Positions 53,891 to 63,739 of a DNA stretch of 64,000 nt are shown here, one piece after another. The notes under the pieces are model-generated. The model ran no database searches. It saw only the letters and a program-made list of their open reading frames with translations, and was not told where the DNA came from. Source of the DNA: Mycolicibacterium sp. CBMA 226. GTDB taxonomy: Bacteria; Actinomycetota; Actinomycetes; Mycobacteriales; Mycobacteriaceae. Numbering within the stretch: position 1 is the first letter of the stretch; every line of letters starts with the position of its first letter. The position numbers and the translations under genes were made by a program. The stretch spans positions 430,804 through 494,803 of the forward strand of contig NZ_VTGY01000001.1 of assembly GCF_009729075.1 (NCBI RefSeq), in the 5' to 3' direction.

Positions 53891-55676
53891 CTTCCTCCGA
53901 CAACTCCATCCAGCGATCCTCGAGTTCGGTCACTTCACCTTCGAGTTCGCGCAGCGAGCCCGTGAGACGTTGCAGCCCTTCGTAATCGCCCTGATCATGC
54001 TCGGCGAGACGCTGGTGCGCGGTGTCGATCTGGCCGGCGAGCTTCTCCAGTCGCCGCTCGATGGCGGTGAGTTCCTTCTGTGCCGCGCGCAGCTCGGCGC
54101 CGGAAAGTCCCTCGGGCGCGACCACGGCCGGTTTGGCTGCGGCGGTACCGGTTTGGGCCGCGTGCGTCGCCCGCAGGCGCAGGTACTCGTCGACCCCGCC
54201 GGGCAGGTGCCGAAGCCGGCCGCCGAGAATGCCGAACTGCTGATCGGTGACGCGCTCCAGGAAATACCGGTCATGGCTGACCACGATCAGCGTGCCCGGC
54301 CAGGAGTCCAGCAGGTCTTCCATGGCCGCCAGCATGTCGGTGTCCAGGTCGTTGGTCGGCTCGTCCAGGATCAGGACGTTGGGCTGTTCCAGCAGGATCA
54401 GCAGCAGTTGCAATCGCCGCTGCTGTCCACCGGAGAGATCCTTAACCGGGGTGGAGAGCTGGGCGCTGGCGAAGCCGAGGCGCTCGAGCAGCTGGCTCGG
54501 TGTGAGTTCCTGTGCCTTGGAACCGGATCCGAAGCTGTAGGTCGTCGCCAACCGGCTCAGCACGACCCGCACGGGCTCGTCGAGATGCTCGGCCAGCTTC
54601 TCCACGCCCTGGGTGAGCGCGGCGATCTGCACAGTCTTGCCGTGCTTGACCCGGCCACTGGTCGGCTCGACCGTGCCGTCGATCAATCCGAGCAGTGTCG
54701 ACTTGCCGGCGCCGTTGACGCCGAGGATTCCGGTGCGTTCGCCCGGGGCGATCCGCCATTCGACGTCCTGCAGCACCTGCCGCTCGCCGTAGGTCACCGA
54801 CGCGTCCAGAATGTCGACGACCTGCTTGCCGAGGCGCGTCACGGCCAGCGATTGCAGCGCCACCTTGTCGCGGATCTCGGGTACGTCGGCGATCAGAGCG
54901 TTCGCGGCGTCGATGCGGAACTTCGGTTTCGACGTCCGGGCCGGCGCTCCGCGGCGCAGCCAGGCGAGTTCCTTGCGCGCCAGGTTCTGCCGCCTGGCCT
55001 CACTTGCGGCGGCCTGCCGGTCCCGCTCCACGCGTTGCAGGATGTACGCCGCGTAGCCACCCTCGAACGGTTCGACGATGCGGTCGTGCACCTCCCACGT
55101 GGCGGTACAGACCTCGTCGAGGAACCACCGGTCGTGGGTGACGACGAGCAAGCCGCCGGCGTTGGCGGCCCACCGCTTCTTCAGATGCGCGGCGAGCCAG
55201 GTGATGGCCTCGACGTCGAGGTGGTTGGTTGGCTCGTCGAGGATGAGGACGTCGTAGTCGCCGGCGAGCAGCTGCGCCAGGGCGACTCGGCGGCGCTGGC
55301 CACCGGACAGCGTGCCGATCACCGCGTTCCAGTCGAGGTCGCCGAGCAGTCCCGCGATGACGTCGCGGCCGCGCGGGTCACCGGCCCATTCGTGCTCGGG
55401 GACGTCACCGACGACGGTATGCCCGACGGTATCTGTGTGGTCGAGGGTGTCGGCCTGGTCGAGCGTCCCGATCCGGACGCCACCGCGTACCGTCACCCGT
55501 CCGGAGTCGGGTTTCAGCCGGCCGCCCAGCATCGCCAGCAAACTGGATTTGCCGTCGCCGTTGCGGCCGACGATGCCGATCCGGTCGCCCTCCTCGATCC
55601 CGACCGTCAGCGAATCGAAAACCACACGGGTCGGAAATTCCAGATGCAGGGCTTCGGCCCCCAATAGATGCGCCAT
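53880..55676 (-). CDS. ABC-F family ATPase
   Basis: 598 residues with two ABC cassettes in one chain and no membrane segment: Walker A GRNGDGKSS and GVNGAGKST, signatures LSGGQRRR and LSGGQQRR, DEPTNHLD and DEPTNDLD, plus a C-terminal coiled coil (LRAAQKELTAIERRLEKLAGQ). ABC-F proteins act on ribosomes, either protecting them from antibiotics or rescuing stalls. The subgroup resembles Uup/Etta-type housekeeping members; a resistance role is not indicated. ATG 55676 gives MAHLLGAEALHL. Confidence 0.92.
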   Translation of the reverse strand: MAHLLGAEALHLEFPTRVVFDSLTVGIEEGDRIGIVGRNGDGKSSLLAMLGGRLKPDSGRVTVRGGVRIGTLDQADTLDHTDTVGHTVVGDVPEHEWAGDPRGRDVIAGLLGDLDWNAVIGTLSGGQRRRVALAQLLAGDYDVLILDEPTNHLDVEAITWLAAHLKKRWAANAGGLLVVTHDRWFLDEVCTATWEVHDRIVEPFEGGYAAYILQRVERDRQAAASEARRQNLARKELAWLRRGAPARTSKPKFRIDAANALIADVPEIRDKVALQSLAVTRLGKQVVDILDASVTYGERQVLQDVEWRIAPGERTGILGVNGAGKSTLLGLIDGTVEPTSGRVKHGKTVQIAALTQGVEKLAEHLDEPVRVVLSRLATTYSFGSGSKAQELTPSQLLERLGFASAQLSTPVKDLSGGQQRRLQLLLILLEQPNVLILDEPTNDLDTDMLAAMEDLLDSWPGTLIVVSHDRYFLERVTDQQFGILGGRLRHLPGGVDEYLRLRATHAAQTGTAAAKPAVVAPEGLSGAELRAAQKELTAIERRLEKLAGQIDTAHQRLAEHDQGDYEGLQRLTGSLRELEGEVTELEDRWMELSEEVSS

Positions 55677-55805
55677 CAGGCGCCGATCATATGCGGCGGC
55701 CGCCGCCGCCTGCGCACGCCGTAACAACGGGGTAACCAGCCCGTTGTGCCATGATGGCGTCGTAATCAGGGGATTTGTACTTATTTGACCAAAAGGGAGT
55801 ACCCG

Positions 55806-58778
55806 GTGGTGGACTTTTCGGTGATCACCGGGCCGGTGGAGCGGTTGGTAGCAACCGCCCAGAACGGCCTGGAAGTGCTTCGCTACGGCGGGCTGGAGAC
55901 CGGTGCCGTGCCCTCGCCGTTCCAGATCGTCGAGAGCGTGCCGATGTACCGCCTGCGCCGGTACTTCCCGCCGGACGCCCGTCCGGGCGCGGCCCCGGCC
56001 GGTTCGCCGGTGCTGATGGTGCATCCGATGATGATGTCCGCGGATATGTGGGACGTGACGCGCGACGACGGCGCCGTGGGCATCCTGCACGCCGCGGGGC
56101 TCGACCCGTGGGTCATCGACTTCGGTTCGCCGGATCAGGTCGAGGGCGGTATGGACCGCAACCTCGCGGACCACGTGGTGGCGCTGTCCGAGGCCATCGA
56201 CACCGTCAAGGCGACCACTGGCAAAGACGTGCATCTGGCCGGTTACTCGCAGGGCGGCATGTTCGCCTACCAGACCGCGGCCTACCGCCAGTCCCGCGAT
56301 CTGGCCAGCATCGTGGCCTTCGGCTCGCCGGTGGACACCCTGGCCGCACTGCCGATGAACATGCCGCCGAACCTGGCATCCGGCGTCGCCGACTTCATGG
56401 CCGACCACGTCTTCAGCCGTCTCAACATCCCGGGCTGGCTGGCGCGCAACGGTTTCCAGATGCTGGACCCGATCAAGACCGCACAGTCGCGCCTGGATTT
56501 CCTGCGCCAGCTCCATGACCGGGAGGCGCTGTTGCCGCGTGAGCAGCAGCGCCGGTTCCTGGCCAGCGACGGCTGGATCGCCTGGTCTGGCCCCGCCATC
56601 GCCGAGCTGCTCAAGCAGTTCATCGCGCACAACCGCATGATGACCGGCGGTTTCGCCATCCGCGGCAATCTGGTGACGCTGTCCGACATCACCTGCCCGG
56701 TGCTGGCCGTGGTCGGCGAGGTCGACGACATCGGCCAGCCCGCCGCGGTGCGCGGCATCAAACGCGCCGCCCCGGAGGCCGACGTCTACGAATACCTCAT
56801 CCGCGTCGGGCATTTCGGTCTCGTGGTGGGTTCCAAGGCCGCGAGCCAGAGCTGGCCGACGGTGGCGTCGTGGGTCAAGTGGCTCGACGCCGGTGGGCCG
56901 ATGCCTGCCGACGTGGTGCCGATGCCGTTGCAGTCCGAACTGCCGCGGGAGTCGGTGCCGTTGGCGATCCGCGTGGCCCACGGTGCCGCAGCCGCGACGG
57001 AGATGGCGTTCAGCCTGGCCACCACCGCGGCCGACGCCGTGGTGACGGCCGGCAAGTCGACGCGGGCACTGGCCATCGAGACCGTTCGCACCCTGCCGCG
57101 GCTGGCCCGTCTCGGCCAGATCAACGACCACACGCGAATCTCGTTGGGCCGCATCATCTGTGAGCAGGCGCAGGGCGCGCCGGACGGGGAATTCCTGCTG
57201 TTCGACGGTCGCGTCCACACCTACGAGGCCGTGGACCGCCGCATCAACAACGTGGTGCGTGGTCTGATCGAAGTCGGTGTCCGACAGGGCGTTCGGGTCG
57301 GCGTGCTGATGGAGACCCGGCCGAGTGCACTGGTCGCCATCGCGGCGCTGTCGCGCCTCGGCGCGGTGGCCGTGCTGATGCCGCCCGACGCCGACCTCGC
57401 CGTGGCGGCCCGCCTGGGTGGCGTCACCGACATCATCTCCGATCCGGCCAATCTGGATGCCGCGCGACAGCTGCGCACCCGCGTCCTGGTGCTCGGTGGC
57501 GGCGAGAACCGCGACCTGCATGTGTCCGACGACGCTGACGTCGTGGACATGGAGCAGATCGACCCCGACGTCGTCGAGCTGCCCGGCTGGTACCGGCCCA
57601 ACCCGGGCTATGCGCAGGACCTGGCGTACGTCGCGTTCGCCAACGTCGGCGGCGAACTGGTGGCACGGCAGATCACCAATTTCCGTTGGGCGCTCTCGGC
57701 ATTCGGCACTGCGTCGGCGGCCAATCTGGGCCGCGGCGACACTGTGTACTGCCTGACCCCGCTGCACCACCAGTCGGGACTGCTCGTATCGCTTGGGGGC
57801 GCGGTCGTCGGCGGTGCGCGTATCGCGCTATCCCGCGGTCTGCGGCCCGAGCGCTTCGTGCACGAACTGCGCCAGTACGGCGTCACCGTGGTGTCCTACA
57901 CCTGGGCAATGCTGCGCGACGTCATCGACCATCCGTCGTTCGTGATCAACGGAACTCACCCGGTGCGCCTGTTCATCGGTTCGGGTATGCCGGCCGGGCT
58001 GTGGCGCCGGGTCGAAGAGGCGTTCCAGCCCGCGCACATCCTGGAGTTCTTCACCACCACTGACGGTCAGGCGGTGCTGGCCAATGTCTCGGGCGCCAAG
58101 ATCGGCAGCGAGGGCCGGCCGCTGCCAGGCGGCGGCCAGGTCGCGCTGGCGGCATACGACGTCGACGACGACCTCATCCTCGAAGGCGACGACGGTTTCG
58201 TGGCGCTCGCAGAGCCCAACGAGGTCGGCGTGCTGCTGGCCAAGCCGCGTGGACCCGTCGATCCGACGGCGTCGGTCAAGCGCGGCGTGTTCGCACCGGG
58301 CGACACCTGGGTGTCCACCGAGTTCCTGTTCCGCCGCGATGACGACGGCGACTACTGGATGGTCGACAACCGGCGTTCGGTCATCCACACTCCGCGCGGC
58401 GCGGTGTTCGGCAAAGAGGTCGGCAACACGCTGGGTCGCCTCGAGGCGGTCGACATCGCGGTGACCTACCGCGTGCCGGTCGGCGACCGGGACCTGGCGG
58501 TCACGGCCTTGAGCTTGCGTCCGGGCGGCAGCGTGCTGGCCGCCGACCTCCGTGAGGCGTTGGCCGACCTGCCCGTCGGCGTCGTGCCGGACCTCATCCA
58601 CGTCGTGCCAGAGATGACGCTGAACGCGTCGTATCGCCCGGTACTGGCCGAATTGCGCGCCGCAGGTGTGCCCGAGTCATCGGACAACTCGTGGCAGTTC
58701 GACGCCGAAAGCGACTCGTTCATCCAGTTCACCCCAGCTGCCCACGCCGAGCTGACCGCGACGGGCAGTCTGTCGTGA
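55806..58778 (+). CDS. Rv1683-like lipase / acyl-CoA synthetase fusion
   Basis: 990 residues. N-terminal alpha/beta hydrolase (about 1-370) with nucleophile GYSQGG near 148 and partner residues in VVGEVDDIG and RVGHFGLV; C-terminal ANL adenylation domain (about 440-960). M. tuberculosis Rv1683 is annotated as a bifunctional acyl-CoA synthase/lipase involved in lipid-body formation. The ANL P-loop usually reads TSGTTGxPK; here the aligned stretch is VAFANVGGELVARQ, so adenylation is doubtful. GTG 55806 is 6 nt after GGGAG (55795-55799). Confidence 0.88.
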   Translation: MVDFSVITGPVERLVATAQNGLEVLRYGGLETGAVPSPFQIVESVPMYRLRRYFPPDARPGAAPAGSPVLMVHPMMMSADMWDVTRDDGAVGILHAAGLDPWVIDFGSPDQVEGGMDRNLADHVVALSEAIDTVKATTGKDVHLAGYSQGGMFAYQTAAYRQSRDLASIVAFGSPVDTLAALPMNMPPNLASGVADFMADHVFSRLNIPGWLARNGFQMLDPIKTAQSRLDFLRQLHDREALLPREQQRRFLASDGWIAWSGPAIAELLKQFIAHNRMMTGGFAIRGNLVTLSDITCPVLAVVGEVDDIGQPAAVRGIKRAAPEADVYEYLIRVGHFGLVVGSKAASQSWPTVASWVKWLDAGGPMPADVVPMPLQSELPRESVPLAIRVAHGAAAATEMAFSLATTAADAVVTAGKSTRALAIETVRTLPRLARLGQINDHTRISLGRIICEQAQGAPDGEFLLFDGRVHTYEAVDRRINNVVRGLIEVGVRQGVRVGVLMETRPSALVAIAALSRLGAVAVLMPPDADLAVAARLGGVTDIISDPANLDAARQLRTRVLVLGGGENRDLHVSDDADVVDMEQIDPDVVELPGWYRPNPGYAQDLAYVAFANVGGELVARQITNFRWALSAFGTASAANLGRGDTVYCLTPLHHQSGLLVSLGGAVVGGARIALSRGLRPERFVHELRQYGVTVVSYTWAMLRDVIDHPSFVINGTHPVRLFIGSGMPAGLWRRVEEAFQPAHILEFFTTTDGQAVLANVSGAKIGSEGRPLPGGGQVALAAYDVDDDLILEGDDGFVALAEPNEVGVLLAKPRGPVDPTASVKRGVFAPGDTWVSTEFLFRRDDDGDYWMVDNRRSVIHTPRGAVFGKEVGNTLGRLEAVDIAVTYRVPVGDRDLAVTALSLRPGGSVLAADLREALADLPVGVVPDLIHVVPEMTLNASYRPVLAELRAAGVPESSDNSWQFDAESDSFIQFTPAAHAELTATGSLS

Positions 58779-58866
58779 CAGCCCGCCTGCGCCGGTCGGC
58801 GCTGTTAGGCTGCGGTTTGTCAGTCGGGGTACCCGCCGTCGGGCGCAGATATCGAATGGAGAATGC

Positions 58867-59298
58867 ATGACGTCACACACCAGCCGTCCTCGGCGCGGTG
58901 TTGCCGGCGCGATTCTGGCGGGAGCTGTGGCCGCCGGCGTGATGATCACCCCCGCCGCTGCGCACGCTGACGTCCTCGACGAACTCGACTCCCAGTACGA
59001 CATCGGCTCCAGTGGCGGGGACCTCTCGAACTTGCTTCACACCGCGCTCAGGCTGCGTGCCCAGGGCTTCGGTCCCTCGAAGGGCAACCTGGACGACATC
59101 CAGGCGGCCCTCGACCAGCGCCCCAACCAGGTGCCGCTGATCCACGCCCTGCAGGACACCGTGAAGTTCCAGAAGCGCAATCAGGCCCGTGCGGCCGGTG
59201 TGAAGCCGCAGAGCCCCATCGTCATCGGCGGCCCGGGTGGCCTGCCGCCCGGTCTGGTGCCCGGTACCGGTGGCTCACAGATTCCGTTGGGTGGATAA
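58867..59298 (+). CDS. secreted mycobacterial hypothetical protein
   Basis: 143 residues. A Sec or Tat-like signal (RPRRGVAGAILAGAVAAGVM..PAAAHA, cleavage near 34) precedes a small helical domain and a Gly/Pro-rich tail (VIGGPGGLPPGLVPGTGG). Not recognised further. ATG 58867 preceded by GGAGAA. Followed after 6 nt by the Trm112-like gene, so probably co-transcribed. Confidence 0.8.
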   Translation: MTSHTSRPRRGVAGAILAGAVAAGVMITPAAAHADVLDELDSQYDIGSSGGDLSNLLHTALRLRAQGFGPSKGNLDDIQAALDQRPNQVPLIHALQDTVKFQKRNQARAAGVKPQSPIVIGGPGGLPPGLVPGTGGSQIPLGG

Positions 59299-59304
59299 CG
59301 CACG

Positions 59305-59511
59305 ATGATCGACGAAGCGCTGCGCGCGATTTTGGTGTGTCCGCAGGACCGGGGCGAGCTGCTGCTGGTCGGGGACGAGTGCCTGTACAACCCGCGATTG
59401 CGTCGCGCGTACCGGATCGACGGTGGCGTACCGGTGCTGCTGATCGACGAGGCCGTCGACGTCACCGACGACGCCGAGCACCAGCGACTGCTCGACGCCG
59501 CCCGGCGCTAG
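59305..59511 (+). CDS. Trm112-family small protein
   Basis: 68 residues: LRAILVCPQDRGELLLVGDECLYNPRLRRAYRIDGGVPVLLIDEA, a Trm112p-like zinc-ribbon fold with reduced cysteines. Eukaryotic Trm112 activates methyltransferases; bacterial members are of unclear role. Matches Rv1684. Its stop shares CTAG with the stop of the convergent TetR gene. Confidence 0.87.
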   Translation: MIDEALRAILVCPQDRGELLLVGDECLYNPRLRRAYRIDGGVPVLLIDEAVDVTDDAEHQRLLDAARR

Positions 59512-60131
59512 CTCAGCGCCGGCAGGTCGCCGGTGAGATAACGCTGCAGGTTGGGGCCGATCGTTTCCACGATCTGTTGCACCGGAAGCGATCTGAACGG
59601 CTCCAATTCGAGGATGTAGCGGGCCATCACTACGCCGATCAGCTGGGAGGCGACGAACTGCACGCGGATTCGCCCGGTGCCGGGTGGATTGTCAACGCGC
59701 CCACCGACTTCGGTGGTGATGACGTCTTCCAGGAAGATCCGCATCAGGTTAACCTCATCGCCTGCCAGCATCGAGCGCAACGCCGCGATGAATCCGGCGC
59801 CGAGTTCGGAGTCCCAGATCGGGAGCAACAGCGACGGCAGAGTACGGCCGAGCTCATCGATGGGGGTTTCCCTCAGCGGCCCCAACACCATCTGCGGATC
59901 AATGGGAATGTGCACCGCCGTCGCGAAGAGCTGCTGCTTCGTCCCGAAATAGTGATGCACCAGCGCCGCGTCGACACCTGCGGCGGACGCGATCGCCCGC
60001 ACCGACGTGTTATTGAACCCGTTGCGGGCGAACAGCTCCCGCGCGCACGACAGGATTGTCTCCTTGGTGTCCGACGGTCCGGTCGGCCGGCCGGGGGGCT
60101 TGCGGCGGGGCTGCGGCTGCGTCGCGGTCAT
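59508..60131 (-). CDS. TetR-family repressor of the ABC exporter
   Basis: 207 residues. N-terminal HTH (about 20-65: ILSCARELFARNGFNNTSVRAIASAAGVDAALVHHYFGTKQQLF) and a ligand-binding domain. Third gene of an operon with the permease and ATPase, overlapping the permease by ATGA, so it likely controls that operon through the tandem boxes at 61621-61652. Equivalent to Rv1685c. ATG 60131. Confidence 0.92.
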   Translation of the reverse strand: MTATQPQPRRKPPGRPTGPSDTKETILSCARELFARNGFNNTSVRAIASAAGVDAALVHHYFGTKQQLFATAVHIPIDPQMVLGPLRETPIDELGRTLPSLLLPIWDSELGAGFIAALRSMLAGDEVNLMRIFLEDVITTEVGGRVDNPPGTGRIRVQFVASQLIGVVMARYILELEPFRSLPVQQIVETIGPNLQRYLTGDLPALS

Positions 60132-60883
60132 GGGGTCCGACGGCGCAGGGTCGCGGCGGCCAGGCACATGGTGACGACGGCGAACGCGATCACGATGACG
60201 ATGTCACGCACCATGGTGGTGGTGACCTCGGTGTGGTCCGCGACTTCGCGGAGCGCTTGGAGTGCATACGTCGCGGGCAGTGCGTCACTGATCCACCGCA
60301 GCCAGTCGGGCAGTACCTCGCGCGGAACGATGATGCCGCACAACAACAATTGCGGCACGATGACCACCGGCATGAACTGCACGGCCTGGAACTCGGTGCG
60401 TGCGAAGGCGCTGCACAACAGGCCGAGTCCGACACCGAGCACCGCGTTGACGATCGCGATCAGGAATACCAGTGCGGGGCTGCCTGCGGTGTCGAACCCG
60501 AGGAACCAGAACGACACCACGCAGGCCAGCGTCGCCTGGGCCGCGGCGGCCACGGAGAACGCCGATCCGTAGGCGGCCAGCAGGTCCAGCCGGCGCAGGG
60601 GAGTGGTCAGGATCCGTTCCAATGTTCCCGAAACCCGTTCGCGCTGCATTGTTATCGACGTGATCAGGAACATCACGACCAGCGGGAAGACACCCAGCAG
60701 GATCAGGCAGGCATTGTTGAACGGGGACAGGGCGCCAGGGCGGTGTGGCAGGTCGTCGAACATGAAGTACATCAGGGTGATGACGGCGCTCGGCACCACC
60801 AGAATCATGGCCATGCTGCGATGGTCGGCGGCGAGCTGACGCAGGATGCGGGTGGTGGTGGCCAGGTACGGCTGTAGCGTCAA
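60128..60883 (-). CDS. ABC-2 type exporter permease
   Basis: 251 residues with about six transmembrane helices (AMILVVPSAVITLMYFMF, CLILLGVFPLVVMFLITSI, LVFLIAIVNAVLGVGLGLL, VVIVPQLLLCGIIVP, IVIVIAFAVVTMCLA). TTG 60883 overlaps the stop of the ATPase gene (TTGA), giving tight coupling. Resembles daunorubicin-type exporters. Equivalent to Rv1686c. Confidence 0.88.
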   Translation of the reverse strand: MTLQPYLATTTRILRQLAADHRSMAMILVVPSAVITLMYFMFDDLPHRPGALSPFNNACLILLGVFPLVVMFLITSITMQRERVSGTLERILTTPLRRLDLLAAYGSAFSVAAAAQATLACVVSFWFLGFDTAGSPALVFLIAIVNAVLGVGLGLLCSAFARTEFQAVQFMPVVIVPQLLLCGIIVPREVLPDWLRWISDALPATYALQALREVADHTEVTTTMVRDIVIVIAFAVVTMCLAAATLRRRTP

Positions 60884-61644
60884 CCGGCTCTGGCCGCGGT
60901 GCTGCGCCGGATGATGGTCAGAAACGCTTCCTCCAGCGATGAACATCCCGTGTCCTCTCGTAGTTGGGTGGGCGTGGTGTGCCCGAGCAGGCGGCCGTCA
61001 CGCATCAGCAGGAGTTCGCCGCAATGGTCGGCCTCGTCCATCACATGGCTGGACACCAGCAGGGTGGTGCCGCCGCGGGCCAGTCGGTCGAACTGTTCCC
61101 AGAGATCGACGCGCAGCACCGGGTCCAGCCCGACGGTCGGTTCGTCGAGCACCAACAGGTCAGGTTTGGACACCAGCGCGCAGGCCAGCGAGGCACGAGT
61201 CCGCTGGCCGCCAGACATGTTGCCGCACAACGCCGTTCGGTGTTCTTCCAGGCCAACGGCGGCTATCGCCTCGTCGGCCGCTGTCTTGCCGGAACCAGTC
61301 AGCGCGGCGAAATAGCGCACGTTGTCGATGACGCGCAGATCGTTGTAGACCGTCGGCTCCTGGGTCACGTATCCGACCCGGCGGCGCAGTTCCGCCGACC
61401 CAGCAGGCTTCCCGAGCACGGTGACGGTGCCCGTCGTGATGATCTGAGTGCCGACGATCGAGCGCATCAGGGTCGTCTTGCCGCAGCCTGATGGGCCGAG
61501 CAGACCGGTGATGCTGCCGCGCTGTACCCGCAGCGACACCTCGTCGATCGCGCGTCGTTTGCCACGGACGACGGTCAGGTTGTCGACCCGAATCGCGTCG
61601 TCAGCGGCATGATCCACTAATTCATCATGCGATGAACTCATCAT
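60880..61644 (-). CDS. ABC exporter ATP-binding protein
   Basis: 254 residues. Walker [11 protein letters not shown]-loop YVTQEP, signature [12 protein letters not shown], Walker [13 protein letters not shown] and H-loop SSHVMDEAD. Energises the neighbouring permease. The start codon (ATG 61644 or 61641; GTG 61617 also possible) lies inside the tandem operator, so repressor binding would block initiation. Equivalent to Rv1687c. Divergent from mpg. Confidence 0.9.
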   Translation of the reverse strand: MMSSSHDELVDHAADDAIRVDNLTVVRGKRRAIDEVSLRVQRGSITGLLGPSGCGKTTLMRSIVGTQIITTGTVTVLGKPAGSAELRRRVGYVTQEPTVYNDLRVIDNVRYFAALTGSGKTAADEAIAAVGLEEHRTALCGNMSGGQRTRASLACALVSKPDLLVLDEPTVGLDPVLRVDLWEQFDRLARGGTTLLVSSHVMDEADHCGELLLMRDGRLLGHTTPTQLREDTGCSSLEEAFLTIIRRSTAARAG

Positions 61645-61652
61645 GTGATGAA
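61621..61652. promoter_or_regulatory. tandem 16-bp operator boxes for the TetR regulator
   Basis: Box 1 TTCATCATGCGATGAA (61621-61636) and box 2 CTCATCATGTGATGAA (61637-61652) are adjacent direct copies, each an inverted repeat of TTCATC/GATGAA around four bases. They overlap the start of the ATPase gene and lie 60-90 bp upstream of mpg. The operon-encoded TetR protein is the likely ligand. Confidence 0.8.
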
Positions 61653-61713
61653 TACTCCGCCTGTGGCGAGCACATGTCAATGGCCAGTGTCTGGCAGGGC
61701 AGAATGGCAGGCC

Positions 61714-62325
61714 ATGAGTGCCGACCAGCTCGCCGTCGATCCGGTCACCGCGGCTCGGCGCCTGCTCGGAGCGACGCTCTATGGTCGCGACGTGGTCGCG
61801 ACCGTTGTCGAGGTCGAGGCATACGGCGGTCCGCCGTCGGGGCCGTGGCCAGATGCGGCCGCGCATTCGTATCGCGGCCCGACCGCCCGCAGTGCCGTGA
61901 TGTTCGGGCCACCCGGCCATCTGTACACCTACCGCAGTCACGGAATTCATGTGTGCGCCAACGTCGTTTGCTGCACCGAGGGGGTAGCTGGTGCCGTGTT
62001 GCTCCGTGCGGCGCGCGTCGTGGACGGCTGCGGTGTTGCGGAAGCCCGTCGGCGGGCCGGCATCACGTCCGTCGCATACGCCCGGGGGCCGGGCAACCTG
62101 TGCGAGGCTCTAGGAATCACTTTGTCGGACAACGGTATTGACTTGATGGATCGCCGATCGCCGGTGCGGCTGGAACTGAATGCGCCGCAGGAGGGCAGTG
62201 CTGGCCCGCGAGTCGGGGTCAGCCAGGCTGCCGACCGGGCGTGGCGATTCTGGCTGCCGGGCACTCCCGAGGTGTCGAACTACCGGCGCAGTCCGCGGGC
62301 GCCGGCGCCGGGCGGGAGCGACTGA
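61714..62325 (+). CDS. mpg: 3-methyladenine DNA glycosylase (AAG family)
   Basis: 203 residues of the alkyladenine glycosylase family: [53 protein letters not shown] with the catalytic Glu in the EVEAY segment, and [12 protein letters not shown]. Removes alkylated purines. Matches Rv1688. ATG 61714. May share control with the divergent ABC operon through the tandem boxes. Confidence 0.92.
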   Translation: MSADQLAVDPVTAARRLLGATLYGRDVVATVVEVEAYGGPPSGPWPDAAAHSYRGPTARSAVMFGPPGHLYTYRSHGIHVCANVVCCTEGVAGAVLLRAARVVDGCGVAEARRRAGITSVAYARGPGNLCEALGITLSDNGIDLMDRRSPVRLELNAPQEGSAGPRVGVSQAADRAWRFWLPGTPEVSNYRRSPRAPAPGGSD

Positions 62326-62363
62326 TGACTGCCGGTGACCTGCGATAGGGGAAGATCGACGTC

Positions 62364-63662
62364 GTGAGTACTGGCATCCTCGATGAACTGGACTGGCGCG
62401 GGCTGATCGCGCAATCGACCGACCGCGAAGCGCTCGCCGCCGCGACCACGGATGGGCCGCTCACGCTGTATGCCGGCTTCGACCCGACCGCGCCCAGCCT
62501 GCATGCGGGACACCTGGTTCCCCTGCTCACGCTGCGGCGATTCCAGCAGGCCGGCCACCGTCCCATCGTGTTGGCCGGTGGCGCGACCGGCATGATCGGC
62601 GATCCCCGCGACAATGGGGAGCGGACCATGAACACCGCCGACACCGTCGCCGACTGGGCCGAACGCATCCGCGGCCAACTCGAGCGATTCGTCGAGTTCA
62701 ACGACTCCGGCAATGGCGCGATCGTCGAGAACAACCTGTCCTGGACCGGGCCGATGTCAGCGATCGAATTCCTGCGTGACCTGGGTAAACACTTCTCGGT
62801 CAACGTCATGCTCGACCGCGACACCATCAAGCGGCGACTCGAAGGCGACGGCATCTCGTACACCGAGTTCAGCTACATGCTTCTGCAGGCCAACGACTTC
62901 GTCGAGCTGTACAAGAAGCACGGCTGCAGCCTGCAGGTCGGCGGCTCCGACCAATGGGGGAACATCATCGCCGGTGTCCGGCTGGTGCGCCAGAAGCTGG
63001 GTGCGACCGCGCATGCGCTCACGGTTCCGCTCGTCACCTCGGCCGACGGCAAGAAGTTCGGCAAGTCGACCGGCGGCGGCAATCTGTGGCTCGATCCTGA
63101 GCTGACCAGCCCATATGCCTGGTACCAGTACTTCGTGAACGCGGCCGACGCCGATGTCGTCGGGTATCTGCGCTGGTTCACCTTCCTGTCCGCCGACGAG
63201 CTCGGGGAACTCGCGACCGCCACCGCGGAGCGGCCACACGAGCGCGCGGCGCAACGCCGGCTGGCCCGGGAATTGACCACGTTGGTGCACGGCCAGGCCG
63301 CGACCGACGCCGTCGAACTGGCCAGTCAGGCGCTGTTCGGCCGTGCCGAACTGGCGGATCTCGATGAGTCGACGCTCGCGGCCGCGCTGACCGAGGCCAG
63401 TAATGGCCAGGTCGCGGAGCTCGTGCCCGGTGGGCCCGATGGGATCACCGACCTGCTGGTTGCGACGGGACTGTCGAAGAGTCGTGGGGAAGCGCGCCGA
63501 ACTGTCGCCGAAGGTGGCGTGTACGTGAACAACGCACGTGTGGAAAGCGACGAGTGGGTACCACAGCCGACGGACTTTCTCGGTGAGCGCTGGCTGGTGT
63601 TGCGGCGTGGCAAGCGCCACATCGCCGGGGTTCGGCGGGTTGCCGGGTCGGACCGCGGGTGA
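62364..63662 (+). CDS. tyrS: tyrosyl-tRNA synthetase
   Basis: 432 residues, class I synthetase. HIGH-like LHAGHLVPL in the Rossmann core, KMSKS-like KKFGKST, tyrosine pocket [10 protein letters not shown] and [14 protein letters not shown], and a C-terminal S4 RNA-binding domain ([22 protein letters not shown]). GTG 62364 with AGGGGAAG (62346-62353) upstream. Directly precedes the rRNA promoter region. Confidence 0.97.
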   Translation: MSTGILDELDWRGLIAQSTDREALAAATTDGPLTLYAGFDPTAPSLHAGHLVPLLTLRRFQQAGHRPIVLAGGATGMIGDPRDNGERTMNTADTVADWAERIRGQLERFVEFNDSGNGAIVENNLSWTGPMSAIEFLRDLGKHFSVNVMLDRDTIKRRLEGDGISYTEFSYMLLQANDFVELYKKHGCSLQVGGSDQWGNIIAGVRLVRQKLGATAHALTVPLVTSADGKKFGKSTGGGNLWLDPELTSPYAWYQYFVNAADADVVGYLRWFTFLSADELGELATATAERPHERAAQRRLARELTTLVHGQAATDAVELASQALFGRAELADLDESTLAAALTEASNGQVAELVPGGPDGITDLLVATGLSKSRGEARRTVAEGGVYVNNARVESDEWVPQPTDFLGERWLVLRRGKRHIAGVRRVAGSDRG

Positions 63663-63704
63663 TGACCCGTCTGACCAGGGGAAACGGGCCGCTGACCTGG
63701 CGAT

Positions 63705-63733
63705 TTGACTCGCTGTTAGCCCTGCCGTAACTT
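63705..63733 (+). promoter_or_regulatory. rRNA operon promoter
   Basis: TTGACT (63705-63710), 17-nt spacer, TAACTT (63728-63733), a near-consensus SigA promoter. Its position right after tyrS matches the rrnB operon of fast-growing mycobacteria. Confidence 0.75.
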
Positions 63734-63739
63734 ATTCCA

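Noticed and set aside
55677..57770. Upstream extension of the ABC-F frame across the lipase fusion
   Set aside because: The ABC-F N-terminus MAHLLGAEALHL begins at 55676; the rest is antisense to a well-supported gene.
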